DNA of 64,000 bases from Rhizomicrobium sp. (lineage in GTDB: Bacteria; Pseudomonadota; Alphaproteobacteria; Micropepsales; Micropepsaceae): NCBI GenBank assembly GCA_037200385.1, contig JBBCGL010000001.1, forward strand, positions 1 to 64,000. The letters are read 5' to 3'. The notes under the pieces were generated by a model, which ran no database searches, was not told the origin of the DNA, and saw nothing but the letters and a program-made list of their open reading frames with translations. Positions 27,921 to 35,372 of the stretch are shown in pieces. Both the position numbers and the translations under genes were made by a program. Numbering within the stretch: position 1 is the stretch's first letter; every line of letters starts with the position of its first letter.

Positions 27921-29756
27921 TCAGCTTGCCATTGCGGGAGCCGCTTCCCGGCGTGGCGCTGCCGTGCTCGCCGCGGTCCGGGATCTGGTGACGACGCTCA
28001 GCAGGAGACCTTCATGCTCGACCAGGAAATGCCGATCGAGGAGGAAACGGACGATATGCGCCGCTGCGCCTTCGAGGGCGTCGCGCGGCTGCGGACGTTC
28101 GAAATGTTTCAGCGTTTCGAACGCTTCGCGCGAAATGACGGTCAGCCCCTGCACTGCGACGCTGCGCGTGTCCGCGATCGCCAGCTGCCCTCCGCCGCCA
28201 TCCACGACGCGGAGCACCGGAAGATGATCGGGCCGGTGCCATTGATGCTTCCAGACGCCGATCGCCAGTCGCAGCTTGTCGATTGTGCCCTTGTCCTCCA
28301 GCAACGGCGTCGAATAGCTGCCGGAGAAGTGATAGGCGATATCGGATAGCGGTGCGTCGTCGGGATAGAGGCCGGTGTAGCCGGGTACGGGAACGACGTT
28401 CTCGATGCCGAACTGTTCCGGCGTGTTGTGATACGGGCTGAACCTGTCGATGATGATCCTGTTCAGGCCGGATGGCGGCTGCAGATGCGGGATTTTGGGC
28501 AACAGCCGCAGAACGGCCTCGTAATCTTCCAGGGTTTCGCCCGGAAGCCCATACAGATAGTTCCACGCGACCCTGACCCCCATCGATTTGCATGACCGCA
28601 GGAGGCTCAGATTCTGCAGTCCGGAAACGCCCTTTCGCATCAGCTTCAGCACATGGGACGACAGCGACTCGATGCCGGGTTGGATTGCGTCGATGCCCGC
28701 TCGCGCCATGCTTTCGATCTGGTCGTCGCGCAGATTGGCCTTCACTTCGTAGAAGAGCCTGGGGCGCGCCGGCCAGTCTGCCAGTTTCGGCAGCAGCGTC
28801 TTGAAATAGTTGAGCGGCATGATGTTGTCCGCCAGGAAGAAGCGTTTGGCATCCCAGGCGCTCGTCAACGCCTCGATCTCGCTCAGCACGCGGTCGGCGG
28901 GTTTTTGGCGGAATTCCATGCCCTCGCCATTGAGGCCGCAAAAGGTGCAATGGTGCTTCTCGCCCCACCAGCAGCCGCGTGACGTCTCCATGGTGAGAAA
29001 TTCCGGAAGCTCCGGCGGCAGACGCCCGTCGCGCTGCTCCTGCCGCAACGCCAAGAAATAGTCGGAAAAATCGGGCGCAAAAACGCGGCGGAAATCGCTG
29101 ATCGGCTCGCACGCGATCAGTTGTTTTGGCGGCCGGACACCATCGCGTACCAGCCGTTCGCAGAACTCCGGAAATTCGGAATCCGCCTCGCCGACGAAGA
29201 AGTGATCTATCCAGGGGAAGGCGCCGGCAAGACCGGCGCCCATGGGGCCGGCCACGTTCGCACCGCCCATGACGACGATGATGTGCGGCGCCGCGGCCTT
29301 GACCCGCCACGCCAATCCGGCGGCCGCCAAATTCTGCTGAAACGTGGACGAGATGCCGAGAATGCGCGGATTGCGCGCAACGATCCGGCGCGTCATCGCG
29401 TCTTGGTACGGACCGATCTCCGGCGCAAGCCCGTCGTAGCGTTGTTGAAACTCCCGCGGAAATCTCGCGGGCGGGGCGGCGGCCGACTTGCTGTCCTGCG
29501 GATACGCGTGTGGCCGAAAGAGATGTTCGCCCAGAAGCGCGCTCATGGGCGAATCGCAAACCGCCTTGTAGGCGTCATATCCGATCTGCGACGCCAGCAA
29601 TATGCTGCCGTAAACGATTTCCACGCTGAGGCCGCGCGCACGGCAAGCCGAAGCCAGGACCGACGTTCCGAGCGCTGGAAAATTGATGGCGTCGAAAGGC
29701 GGGACGACCAGACAGACGTCCAATTGCGCGTCGTTCTCGGGGCCGCTTCGGTCCAC
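27921..29756 (-). CDS. B12-binding radical SAM RiPP maturase (C-methyltransferase type)
   Basis: The 611-aa protein has an N-terminal cobalamin-binding-like domain (LVVPPFDAINFPALGTSVLA, VVMGGANVAGP) and a radical SAM domain. Its cluster motif is SRGCWWGEKHHCTFCGLNG (C262, C270, C273), spaced Cx7Cx2C instead of the canonical Cx3Cx2C. That pattern is the hallmark of the 'RiPP maturation radical SAM C-methyltransferase' family (rSAM_ocin_1). FYEVKANL and IQPGIESLSS follow as in that family. The GTG start at 29756 is supported by AGAGG seven bases upstream. It probably C-methylates an unactivated carbon in the locus 1 peptide. It is the strongest single indication that the surrounding genes form a RiPP cluster. 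Confidence 0.88.
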   Translation of the reverse strand: MDRSGPENDAQLDVCLVVPPFDAINFPALGTSVLASACRARGLSVEIVYGSILLASQIGYDAYKAVCDSPMSALLGEHLFRPHAYPQDSKSAAAPPARFPREFQQRYDGLAPEIGPYQDAMTRRIVARNPRILGISSTFQQNLAAAGLAWRVKAAAPHIIVVMGGANVAGPMGAGLAGAFPWIDHFFVGEADSEFPEFCERLVRDGVRPPKQLIACEPISDFRRVFAPDFSDYFLALRQEQRDGRLPPELPEFLTMETSRGCWWGEKHHCTFCGLNGEGMEFRQKPADRVLSEIEALTSAWDAKRFFLADNIMPLNYFKTLLPKLADWPARPRLFYEVKANLRDDQIESMARAGIDAIQPGIESLSSHVLKLMRKGVSGLQNLSLLRSCKSMGVRVAWNYLYGLPGETLEDYEAVLRLLPKIPHLQPPSGLNRIIIDRFSPYHNTPEQFGIENVVPVPGYTGLYPDDAPLSDIAYHFSGSYSTPLLEDKGTIDKLRLAIGVWKHQWHRPDHLPVLRVVDGGGGQLAIADTRSVAVQGLTVISREAFETLKHFERPQPRDALEGAAAHIVRFLLDRHFLVEHEGLLLSVVTRSRTAASTAAPRREAAPAMAS

Positions 29757-30241
29757 CCAAACCTCTGCTGAAAGTCACCGGTGACACTATTGCATCGCAA
29801 CCAGCAGAGCCATCGCTAAAGTTGGTCGCGCAAGGCCGCCCCCGACCGGCCAAACCCGGGAGCGCGTAGAGGGTGCTGCCTGCGATCCGATGTCCAGGTT
29901 CCCTCGCTGTTTGTCCGGCACAGTCGCTGTGGGCGGCAATCACCAAACCACCTCAAATCGGGTGGGCGAACGCCAATGCGCCGGACAATAAGATACTCAA
30001 AATATTGATATTTCTCTGGATTTCTTGTGATTCCACAAATACTGCATTTTCGCGTGAATACTATGCTGGTCGTCGCGACAATATTTCACAAATCGCCTAG
30101 GATATTTGCAGGTGGGGTACGGGGCGGTTTTTTCCAAAAAAAGTGAAGCCGAAGCGGTACGGACGCCGCCACTTCCCGCCCATTACACGGGCAGGAGGCG
30201 GCGCAGGGTCGCTTTCAAGCATAACGCAAACGGAGATTGTC
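29757..30241. other. 485-bp intergenic region with AT-rich block and promoter box
   Basis: No gene is supported. It holds the divergent promoters of the radical SAM gene (minus) and the exported-protein operon (plus). Bases about 29985-30110 are clearly AT-richer than the surroundings. The GTGGG-N4-GGGGC box follows at 30112-30125, and GGTTTTTTCCAAAAAAAG just after it is a near-perfect inverted repeat. Confidence 0.6.
30112..30125 (+). promoter_or_regulatory. Shared GTGGG-N4-GGGGC box, copy 1
   Basis: GTGGGGTACGGGGC lies 130 bp upstream of the first exported-protein gene. The same box, in coding orientation, precedes the sigma-like operon (33790-33803) and the kinase operon (41370-41357, minus strand). 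Copies 1 and 2 differ at one base of 14. It may be an activator site or an alternative promoter element. Confidence 0.6.
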
Positions 30242-30565
30242 ATGCGCAACACGCTCATTCTGGCCGCGATTACCGGCCTCCTGATGACCTCGGCTGCCAA
30301 CGCGCAGTTCTTCAACAGCAGCGCCACGGGCACGAACATCGAGGGTAACGTCAACATCACGACGAACGCCCAACAGGTCACGCAGGTCGGCATCGGCGAC
30401 AACATCCATCAGAACCAGCTGATCAGCTCGATCGCCGAAGGCACGTCCATCAAGGGCGACGTCACCATCAACACCCAGCTGCAGCAGGTGACCCAGGTCG
30501 GTATCGGCGATGATATCCACCAGAACCAGCAGATCGGCTCGATCGGCGGAGCCAAATCCAACTGA
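30242..30565 (+). CDS. Small exported protein with two curlin-like repeats
   Basis: The 107-aa protein has a signal peptide cleaved near ANA-QF. The mature part contains two copies of QQVTQVGIGDxIHQNQ, about 46 residues apart, each preceded by a GxxIxGxVxI strand pattern. The QxGxxxNxxxxQ spacing recalls curlin amyloid repeats. GGAG lies six bases before the ATG. It is the first gene of a run ending in a CsgG-like lipoprotein, the curli secretion pore homologue. A role as an exported amyloid-like subunit is inferred; formal curlin membership is not certain. Confidence 0.72.
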   Translation: MRNTLILAAITGLLMTSAANAQFFNSSATGTNIEGNVNITTNAQQVTQVGIGDNIHQNQLISSIAEGTSIKGDVTINTQLQQVTQVGIGDDIHQNQQIGSIGGAKSN

Positions 30566-30647
30566 CGGGGCGACCCAGGCATGCGCCCGGACGGCATCCG
30601 GCAGCCGGGCGCATCGTCCCGCTTCATCGGACCAAGAGGAGGTCGGT

Positions 30648-31172
30648 ATGTTCAAGAACAAGACAGCCGCCGCAGGCGCATTGATGCTCCTGATGACAGG
30701 CGCAGCGCAGGCGCAATTTTTCAACAGCGGTACTGCCGTCGACGGCAGCGCGTCCATGTCCGTCGTGCAGGGCAGCAACACCATGGTGGGCATCGGCGTC
30801 GCCGAACAGGTTTCGGGGATCGACTCGAGCGTGACGGATGGAAGCCATGTCCGCGGCAGCTTCGCCGGTCGGACGGTGACAGGCAGCGAAACGACGGTTG
30901 CGCTCGGCGCCGGTGCGCTGGCGCGCACCGTACAGGCGAGCGTCAACGACGCCAGCACCGGCGGCAACGTCTCACTCACCGCAGAATCCGGCGACGTGAC
31001 CACGGTGGCTCTCGGCGGGGGCGCCAGCGCTTGCACCAGCATCGCTTCCGTCAATCGCTCGACGGCGGGCAGCTTCCGGTCGACGGTCGTGACCGGCGGC
31101 GTCCTCAATGTCGGAATTGGCACGTTCTGGCCCGGCCGCGTCACGCTGGGCTCGCTCGGCCGCGCCTGCTGA
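30648..31172 (+). CDS. Small exported Ser/Thr/Gly-rich protein
   Basis: The 174-aa protein has a signal peptide ending AQA-QF, the same mature start (QFFNS) as the preceding gene, so the two are related. The rest is rich in Ser, Thr, Val and Gly with repeated TVALG and short strand patterns (GSETTVALGAGA, GDVTTVALGGGA), as in beta-solenoid or amyloid-like proteins. Two cysteines (in ASACTS and at the C-terminus) could form a disulfide. AGAGGAGG lies upstream of the ATG. The function is unknown; it is probably a surface or fibre component with its neighbours. Confidence 0.68.
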   Translation: MFKNKTAAAGALMLLMTGAAQAQFFNSGTAVDGSASMSVVQGSNTMVGIGVAEQVSGIDSSVTDGSHVRGSFAGRTVTGSETTVALGAGALARTVQASVNDASTGGNVSLTAESGDVTTVALGGGASACTSIASVNRSTAGSFRSTVVTGGVLNVGIGTFWPGRVTLGSLGRAC

Positions 31173-31227
31173 TGGCGCCCGGCCCCATGAATCGATCGCG
31201 CACCCATCGCAACGAAAGGAAAATCCC

Positions 31228-31590
31228 ATGATTTCGCCCAAGACCTTGCTGGCATGCACCTTCTTCGTGATGCTTGCGGGCGCCGCCCAGGCGCAGGAGA
31301 TCAACACCTTCGCGTCGGCCGATGCAGGTACGGAGGCCAGGGTCGACCGCCTGCGCGCGTTCGGCGACTCTTACAAGCAAACCTGGACGCCGACGAACAA
31401 CTTCAACTGTTCCGACATCACGCTGGGGTCGAATACCGGCCCGTCGCCCAATGATGTCTACGACGCGAGCGGTGCGATGTTGCCGCCCCGCGCGGCCGAC
31501 GCGCCTCAGAACGCCGTAGTGCAGCAGGACCCGCTGCAGACGACGGTCGTGACCGGCGTGATCAACGATCTGTGCTTCGCGCGCCCGTGA
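31228..31590 (+). CDS. Small exported protein of unknown function
   Basis: The 120-aa protein has a signal peptide (cleavage near AQA-QE) and a mature part with two cysteines (FNCSD, DLCFARP) that could form a disulfide. No known domain was recognised. GAAAGGAAAA precedes the ATG. Its place between two other exported proteins and the CsgG-like gene suggests an accessory role similar to CsgC/CsgE/CsgF, but no sequence match to those was recognised. Confidence 0.6.
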   Translation: MISPKTLLACTFFVMLAGAAQAQEINTFASADAGTEARVDRLRAFGDSYKQTWTPTNNFNCSDITLGSNTGPSPNDVYDASGAMLPPRAADAPQNAVVQQDPLQTTVVTGVINDLCFARP

Positions 31591-31667
31591 CAAGGCGGAC
31601 CATCGCGAAGCATTGCGAACTGGAAGACGGACCGGCGGCGGGATCGCCGGTCCATGAGGAGGGAAAG

Positions 31668-33191
31668 ATGTTCGATCGCATTATCGGCGGGCGCGCCTGG
31701 AAGCAGTTCACCGCGCTCTCGCTCATCGGCTCGTTGCTGGCCGGCTGTGCCACGCATGCGCCCGATGCCGCCTATGTTGTCGCGCAGCCGCAACAGACGC
31801 CGGTCGCGACGGTCACCAATTTCACCGAAGCCCTCCGCTGCATGGACGACATGTTTCTGCAGCGTGGATTTCGCTACAATATTCCAATCACCTCGGTCGG
31901 CATCCTCGACAGGACGGGCAAGGTGAACGCGGGCACGCGAGACATGCTGATCGCCGCGGTCTCGGCGATGTCCTTGCGGTCGGGTTCGTTTCGCTATGTC
32001 GACCAGGACATCAGCTTCCAGGAGGTATTCGGACCGAACCAGCGTATCCTCGCCGGCGGCTTGTTCATCCGCGGCTCCATCAGCGAACTCGACCAGGGTG
32101 TGACGGAGGACTCGTCCGGTGGCGGCATCACGGTTTCGACTTCCCTGGGCGCGGGTTTCAATCGCCAGAACATGTCGTCGCTGATGACGGTCGACATGAG
32201 TCTCGACGACATTGCGTCGCGCACCGTTCTGCCGGGCACCAGCGTCAGCAACACGCTGGCGATCGGCCGGCGTTCGAAGGGCGCCGATCTCGATGCGCGC
32301 ATCAGTTCGGTCGGACTCGACTACAGCGTCAGCATGAATGAGCAGGAAGGGACCCATGCGGGCCTGCGCACGCTGATCGAACTGACGGCGATCGAGATGC
32401 TGGGCCGCTATGCCAAGGTGCCGTACTGGCAATGCCTCGGCCTGGCCTCGACCGATCCGCGCTCCAAGACCGTGGCCTACGACCAATTCACCTCCATGCG
32501 CGACGAGCAGCGCGTTTCGTTTATCGCGTCGGCGCTGAAGAGCGCGGGCTACTACGGCGGCCCGGCGGTCACCGTGCTCACGCCCGAGTTGCGCGCTGCC
32601 GCAGCGCGGTATCAACAGGACAACAACATGCCGGCGCTGGGCTTGCTGAACTTCGAGCTCTACTACGCTCTTGTCAGTGGGCCCGCGGCCGCTTCCGCGC
32701 CGCCGCTCGAAACGCCTGGCCCGGCGCCGGGTGCCGAGATACCGCAAGCCATGGTGCCGGCTGTCGGGTTGTCGCGGCTGTCGGCCGTCACCGGCGGCGT
32801 CTATGTCGGCGAGACGATCACCTTCACGGCGGATTTGGCGCATGACGGCTATCTGGCGTGCTTCTACCAGGACGGCGACGGTCGGGTGTTCCGGACCTAT
32901 CCGAACCCGACCCAGCCCAGCGAATTCGTCGGCGAGGGACGCAAAGTGCAAATCCCCGGCGCCGGGGATTTCTTCCGCATCCGTCCAACGACGGCCGGGC
33001 GACGCGAACAATTCACCTGCTTTTCGTCGAGCCGATCGGTTCTCGCGGCGCTGCCCGAGAATCTCTCGCGACCCGTGCTCGCCCCGCTGCCGGTAGACAG
33101 CCTCAGCGCGCTATATCGCCAGCTGTCCGCCGCTTTGGGACGCGATCTTCAAACGGCCAACAACATCTATCCCGTGGCGGCCAATCCGTGA
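31668..33191 (+). CDS. CsgG-like lipoprotein with C-terminal DUF4384 domain
   Basis: The 507-aa protein has a lipoprotein signal with lipobox LLAGC near residue 26. The N-terminal domain resembles CsgG/HfaB-type pores (ITSVGILDRTGKVNAGTRDM, ILAGGLFIRGSISELDQG, YSVSMNEQEG). A peptidoglycan-binding-like helical segment and Pro-rich linker follow, then a DUF4384-like domain (GVYVGETITFTADL, GYLACFYQDGDGRVFRTYP). GAGGAGGGAAAG precedes the ATG. CsgG forms the outer-membrane pore for curli subunits and HfaB the holdfast anchor in Caulobacter. Fusion to DUF4384 is shared with the protein at 35373-36500, which ties the two operons functionally. Confidence 0.82.
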   Translation: MFDRIIGGRAWKQFTALSLIGSLLAGCATHAPDAAYVVAQPQQTPVATVTNFTEALRCMDDMFLQRGFRYNIPITSVGILDRTGKVNAGTRDMLIAAVSAMSLRSGSFRYVDQDISFQEVFGPNQRILAGGLFIRGSISELDQGVTEDSSGGGITVSTSLGAGFNRQNMSSLMTVDMSLDDIASRTVLPGTSVSNTLAIGRRSKGADLDARISSVGLDYSVSMNEQEGTHAGLRTLIELTAIEMLGRYAKVPYWQCLGLASTDPRSKTVAYDQFTSMRDEQRVSFIASALKSAGYYGGPAVTVLTPELRAAAARYQQDNNMPALGLLNFELYYALVSGPAAASAPPLETPGPAPGAEIPQAMVPAVGLSRLSAVTGGVYVGETITFTADLAHDGYLACFYQDGDGRVFRTYPNPTQPSEFVGEGRKVQIPGAGDFFRIRPTTAGRREQFTCFSSSRSVLAALPENLSRPVLAPLPVDSLSALYRQLSAALGRDLQTANNIYPVAANP

Positions 33192-33209
33192 GGCGTTGCC
33201 CGGTATCGC

Positions 33210-33779
33210 TCAGAGCAGGTTGATGATCTCGACGCGGCGATCCTTCGCCGCGTCGGATCCACCGGCACCTCTCTTGCCCAGGCCCTGGACATAGAGCCGC
33301 GACGGCGCCGTGCTGAACTTGGTCGCCAGGATTTCGAACACGGCAGCGGCACGCAGCACCGAAAGCCGCAAATTCTGGGCGTCGCTTCCCTTGCTGTCCG
33401 TGTAGCCGACAATGGCGAAATGATACCTCGCAAGCTCGGGCTTGTTGAGCGCCGATGCGAGCTCGCGCAATTGCGCCATCGATTCCGGCTTGATCGTCGC
33501 GGAGTTGAAGTCGAAGTAGACCGTGATGTCTGAGTGCGGCGCGTTCGCCTGCGGCGGCGGTGGGGGCGCAGCGGGTTCAGGCGCCTGGCCCGGCTGGACG
33601 ATCTCGAGCGACAGGTTGTGCGGATCGCCGTGCGCCCGATGCTGGCCGCCCGGCCGAAGTTCGCTGCCAATCTCGTCAGCGGGTTTGACTTGCGCAAGAG
33701 CAGGAACGCCAATCATCGCAACAGCCGTGGCGAGAATCGCCGCGAGCTGTTTTTGCATTTTTCCGACCATTACGATCAT
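33210..33779 (-). CDS. OmpA-family outer-membrane/peptidoglycan-linked protein
   Basis: The 189-aa protein has a signal peptide (MQKQLAAILATAVAMIG, cleavage near ALA-QV), a Pro-rich linker and an OmpA C-terminal domain. This holds VYFDFNSATI, YHFAIVGYTDSKGSDAQN, LRLSVLRAAAV and a DRRVEI end, with the Asp and Arg that bind diaminopimelate. Three ATGs lie within 21 bases (33779, 33770, 33758); the shortest gives the cleanest signal peptide, so the exact start is open. It is convergent with the CsgG-like gene and divergent from the sigma-like gene. It probably anchors the envelope system to peptidoglycan. Confidence 0.87.
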   Translation of the reverse strand: MIVMVGKMQKQLAAILATAVAMIGVPALAQVKPADEIGSELRPGGQHRAHGDPHNLSLEIVQPGQAPEPAAPPPPPQANAPHSDITVYFDFNSATIKPESMAQLRELASALNKPELARYHFAIVGYTDSKGSDAQNLRLSVLRAAAVFEILATKFSTAPSRLYVQGLGKRGAGGSDAAKDRRVEIINLL

Positions 33780-33789
33780 CCGTGTAAAA

Positions 33790-33803
33790 GTGGGTTACGG
33801 GGC
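33790..33803 (+). promoter_or_regulatory. Shared GTGGG-N4-GGGGC box, copy 2
   Basis: GTGGGTTACGGGGC lies 113 bp upstream of the sigma-like gene, in coding orientation, preceded by TGTAAAA and followed by TGGATTTATCG. It differs from copy 1 at a single base. It also lies just upstream of the divergent OmpA-like gene and could affect both. Confidence 0.6.
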
Positions 33804-33902
33804 TGGATTTATCGAAACAGATTCGCAGAATACTAAGGGTATTACGGTGTGTTTTTCCAGACGTACTCTTCACAACGAAATTCTACACTATTGGAAGTCG
33901 CG

Positions 33903-34802
33903 ATGGAAAAGGAAGAGATCTTACTGACCAGGGATTGGGGGCGGATTTCGTCCAAGCTGCTCAGGGTGCTCTGGGAGCACGCGGAGACGCTTTGCGGCGC
34001 GCTCATGGAGATGGGCGAAGATGGATTCGACGCGGTCTGGCCGCTCTTCCTGGACGAGACGCTTCGCGATCTGGAGCACCGCCGCAACCGGGCCGGAGAC
34101 TGGGCGCAGACCTGGGAACTGGCAATCAGTCTGATGGCTGAGAGCGATCTGCTGAAGGATGCGCTCCGGGACGGAAAAGCCATGTTCGCGCGGGGCAATC
34201 CCAAGTCGGCATTCCGCACGATCGCGAGCCGCGCGCTGCGCAAGATGCGCTGGCCGTTGCTCAATGCCCGGTCGCCGGGCCATCTCGCCGTCTGGGAACG
34301 CCTCGATAAAGTCAGCCGGGACTTGCTCAAGGAAGCCGGCCTCGGAATCTCTCGCCCCTACAATCGCTGTCAAGCGGAGCATTTCGAGGCATTGCTGGCG
34401 CGGCTGCGGGAACGGCATCCGAACGACCACAATCTGCCGCGTACCCTCGTCTCGGTTGAGGACCTGTTCCAACAATTCTGCTCCGACTGCCAACAAATGA
34501 TGGTCGAAGTCGAAGATGCCGAGGAGGTGAGTGTGCAGGACGTGGCGGTCCTTCCCGGCTTCGACCGCCGCCTGGCCTTCCTCGACGAGTGCAGCCGCCA
34601 GCTCGGAGGGGTCGAAAACGAGATCATCCAAACGGTGCTGTTGCGGAGCAAGGTGGTCGACATCAGTCCCGACGGCGACGGGCGCGTCGAAAGATTCTGT
34701 CGGGATCACGGACTCGCGCGCCGGCAATACTACAAACACCTGAATTCGGCCCAGCTTAAGATCAAGCTCTGCATCGAACGCAAACAGGAGAACGCCATAT
34801 GA
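33903..34802 (+). CDS. Sigma-factor-like/HTH protein of unknown family
   Basis: The 299-aa protein is mostly helical. The C-terminal end has a region-4-like helix-turn-helix (VERFCRDHGLARRQYYKHLN) after QLGGVENEIIQTVLL. Upstream helices (LLRVLWEHAETLCGALMEMG) do not match a standard sigma-70 region 2 that I recognise, so sigma activity is a guess. The ATG at 33903 fits a GGAAGTCG context. It is followed by a 4-bp overlapping gene and the S16-DUF4384 gene. As the likely DNA-binding member of the system it is a candidate to recognise the shared box found before three operons. Confidence 0.6.
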   Translation: MEKEEILLTRDWGRISSKLLRVLWEHAETLCGALMEMGEDGFDAVWPLFLDETLRDLEHRRNRAGDWAQTWELAISLMAESDLLKDALRDGKAMFARGNPKSAFRTIASRALRKMRWPLLNARSPGHLAVWERLDKVSRDLLKEAGLGISRPYNRCQAEHFEALLARLRERHPNDHNLPRTLVSVEDLFQQFCSDCQQMMVEVEDAEEVSVQDVAVLPGFDRRLAFLDECSRQLGGVENEIIQTVLLRSKVVDISPDGDGRVERFCRDHGLARRQYYKHLNSAQLKIKLCIERKQENAI

Positions 34803-35335
34803 ATTCGCGTAATTCGGCGGAGCTTCTTGCCGAGATCTTGAACGCCCAGGTCGAGGACGCGCCGCCCGAGGCGACGCCGACGATATGGCGCCAAGCTATT
34901 CTCGGCCAGGGAAGGCTCACTGCGCGCGAGGAGAATATCCTGTGGACGTCGCCGTCGGCGCGCGCCGCCTTCCTGCGCCTGCGTCATGAGCTGCTTGCGC
35001 CGGCCCGCGATGCGTGGCGCGACCGAGGCCATGACAACGTCGTGACGCTGCGCGCTGCGGCTTCGGAGGCCGGCGAGCAGGTCGTCGAAGGCAATGGCTG
35101 GCGTCTTTCCGTCACGCCCGTCGCAGGCGACGACTGGGTGCTTACGCTGCAGGTCGACAGCGCCGTGGCGGCACTGATCCCACCCTCGGCACAATTGCGT
35201 CTTGTCGATGGCGAGGGGCTGATATGGGGCCAGGGCGTGCCGGGCAGCGACGGCGGGCTCGACCTCGATTGGCCGCATGACGGGTCGCCGCTCGAAAGGC
35301 TGCGCCGCACCAATCTTCGGCTCGAGATCGTTTGA
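34799..35335 (+). CDS. Hypothetical protein in sigma-like operon
   Basis: The 178-aa protein has no signal peptide or membrane segment. The N-terminal ~75 residues are helical and charged (GRLTAREENILWTSPSARAA), and the C-terminal half is strand-rich (WRLSVTPVAGDDWVLTLQVD, IWGQGVPGSDGG). It overlaps the sigma-like gene by 4 bp (ATGA), so the two products are probably made in step; an anti-sigma or partner function is possible. The family was not recognised. Confidence 0.6.
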   Translation: MNSRNSAELLAEILNAQVEDAPPEATPTIWRQAILGQGRLTAREENILWTSPSARAAFLRLRHELLAPARDAWRDRGHDNVVTLRAAASEAGEQVVEGNGWRLSVTPVAGDDWVLTLQVDSAVAALIPPSAQLRLVDGEGLIWGQGVPGSDGGLDLDWPHDGSPLERLRRTNLRLEIV

Positions 35336-35372
35336 GCGCCGGACCAAGGCCGTGATTCCGACCGAAGACGAT

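Noticed and set aside
23918-29756. Lasso B2 peptidase or McjD-type ABC exporter
   Set aside because: No transglutaminase-like Cys-His-Asp protein or ABC transporter is encoded in this locus or anywhere in the window.
33903-34802. Firm call as ECF sigma factor
   Set aside because: Only the C-terminal helix-turn-helix resembles region 4; no clear region 2 was seen.
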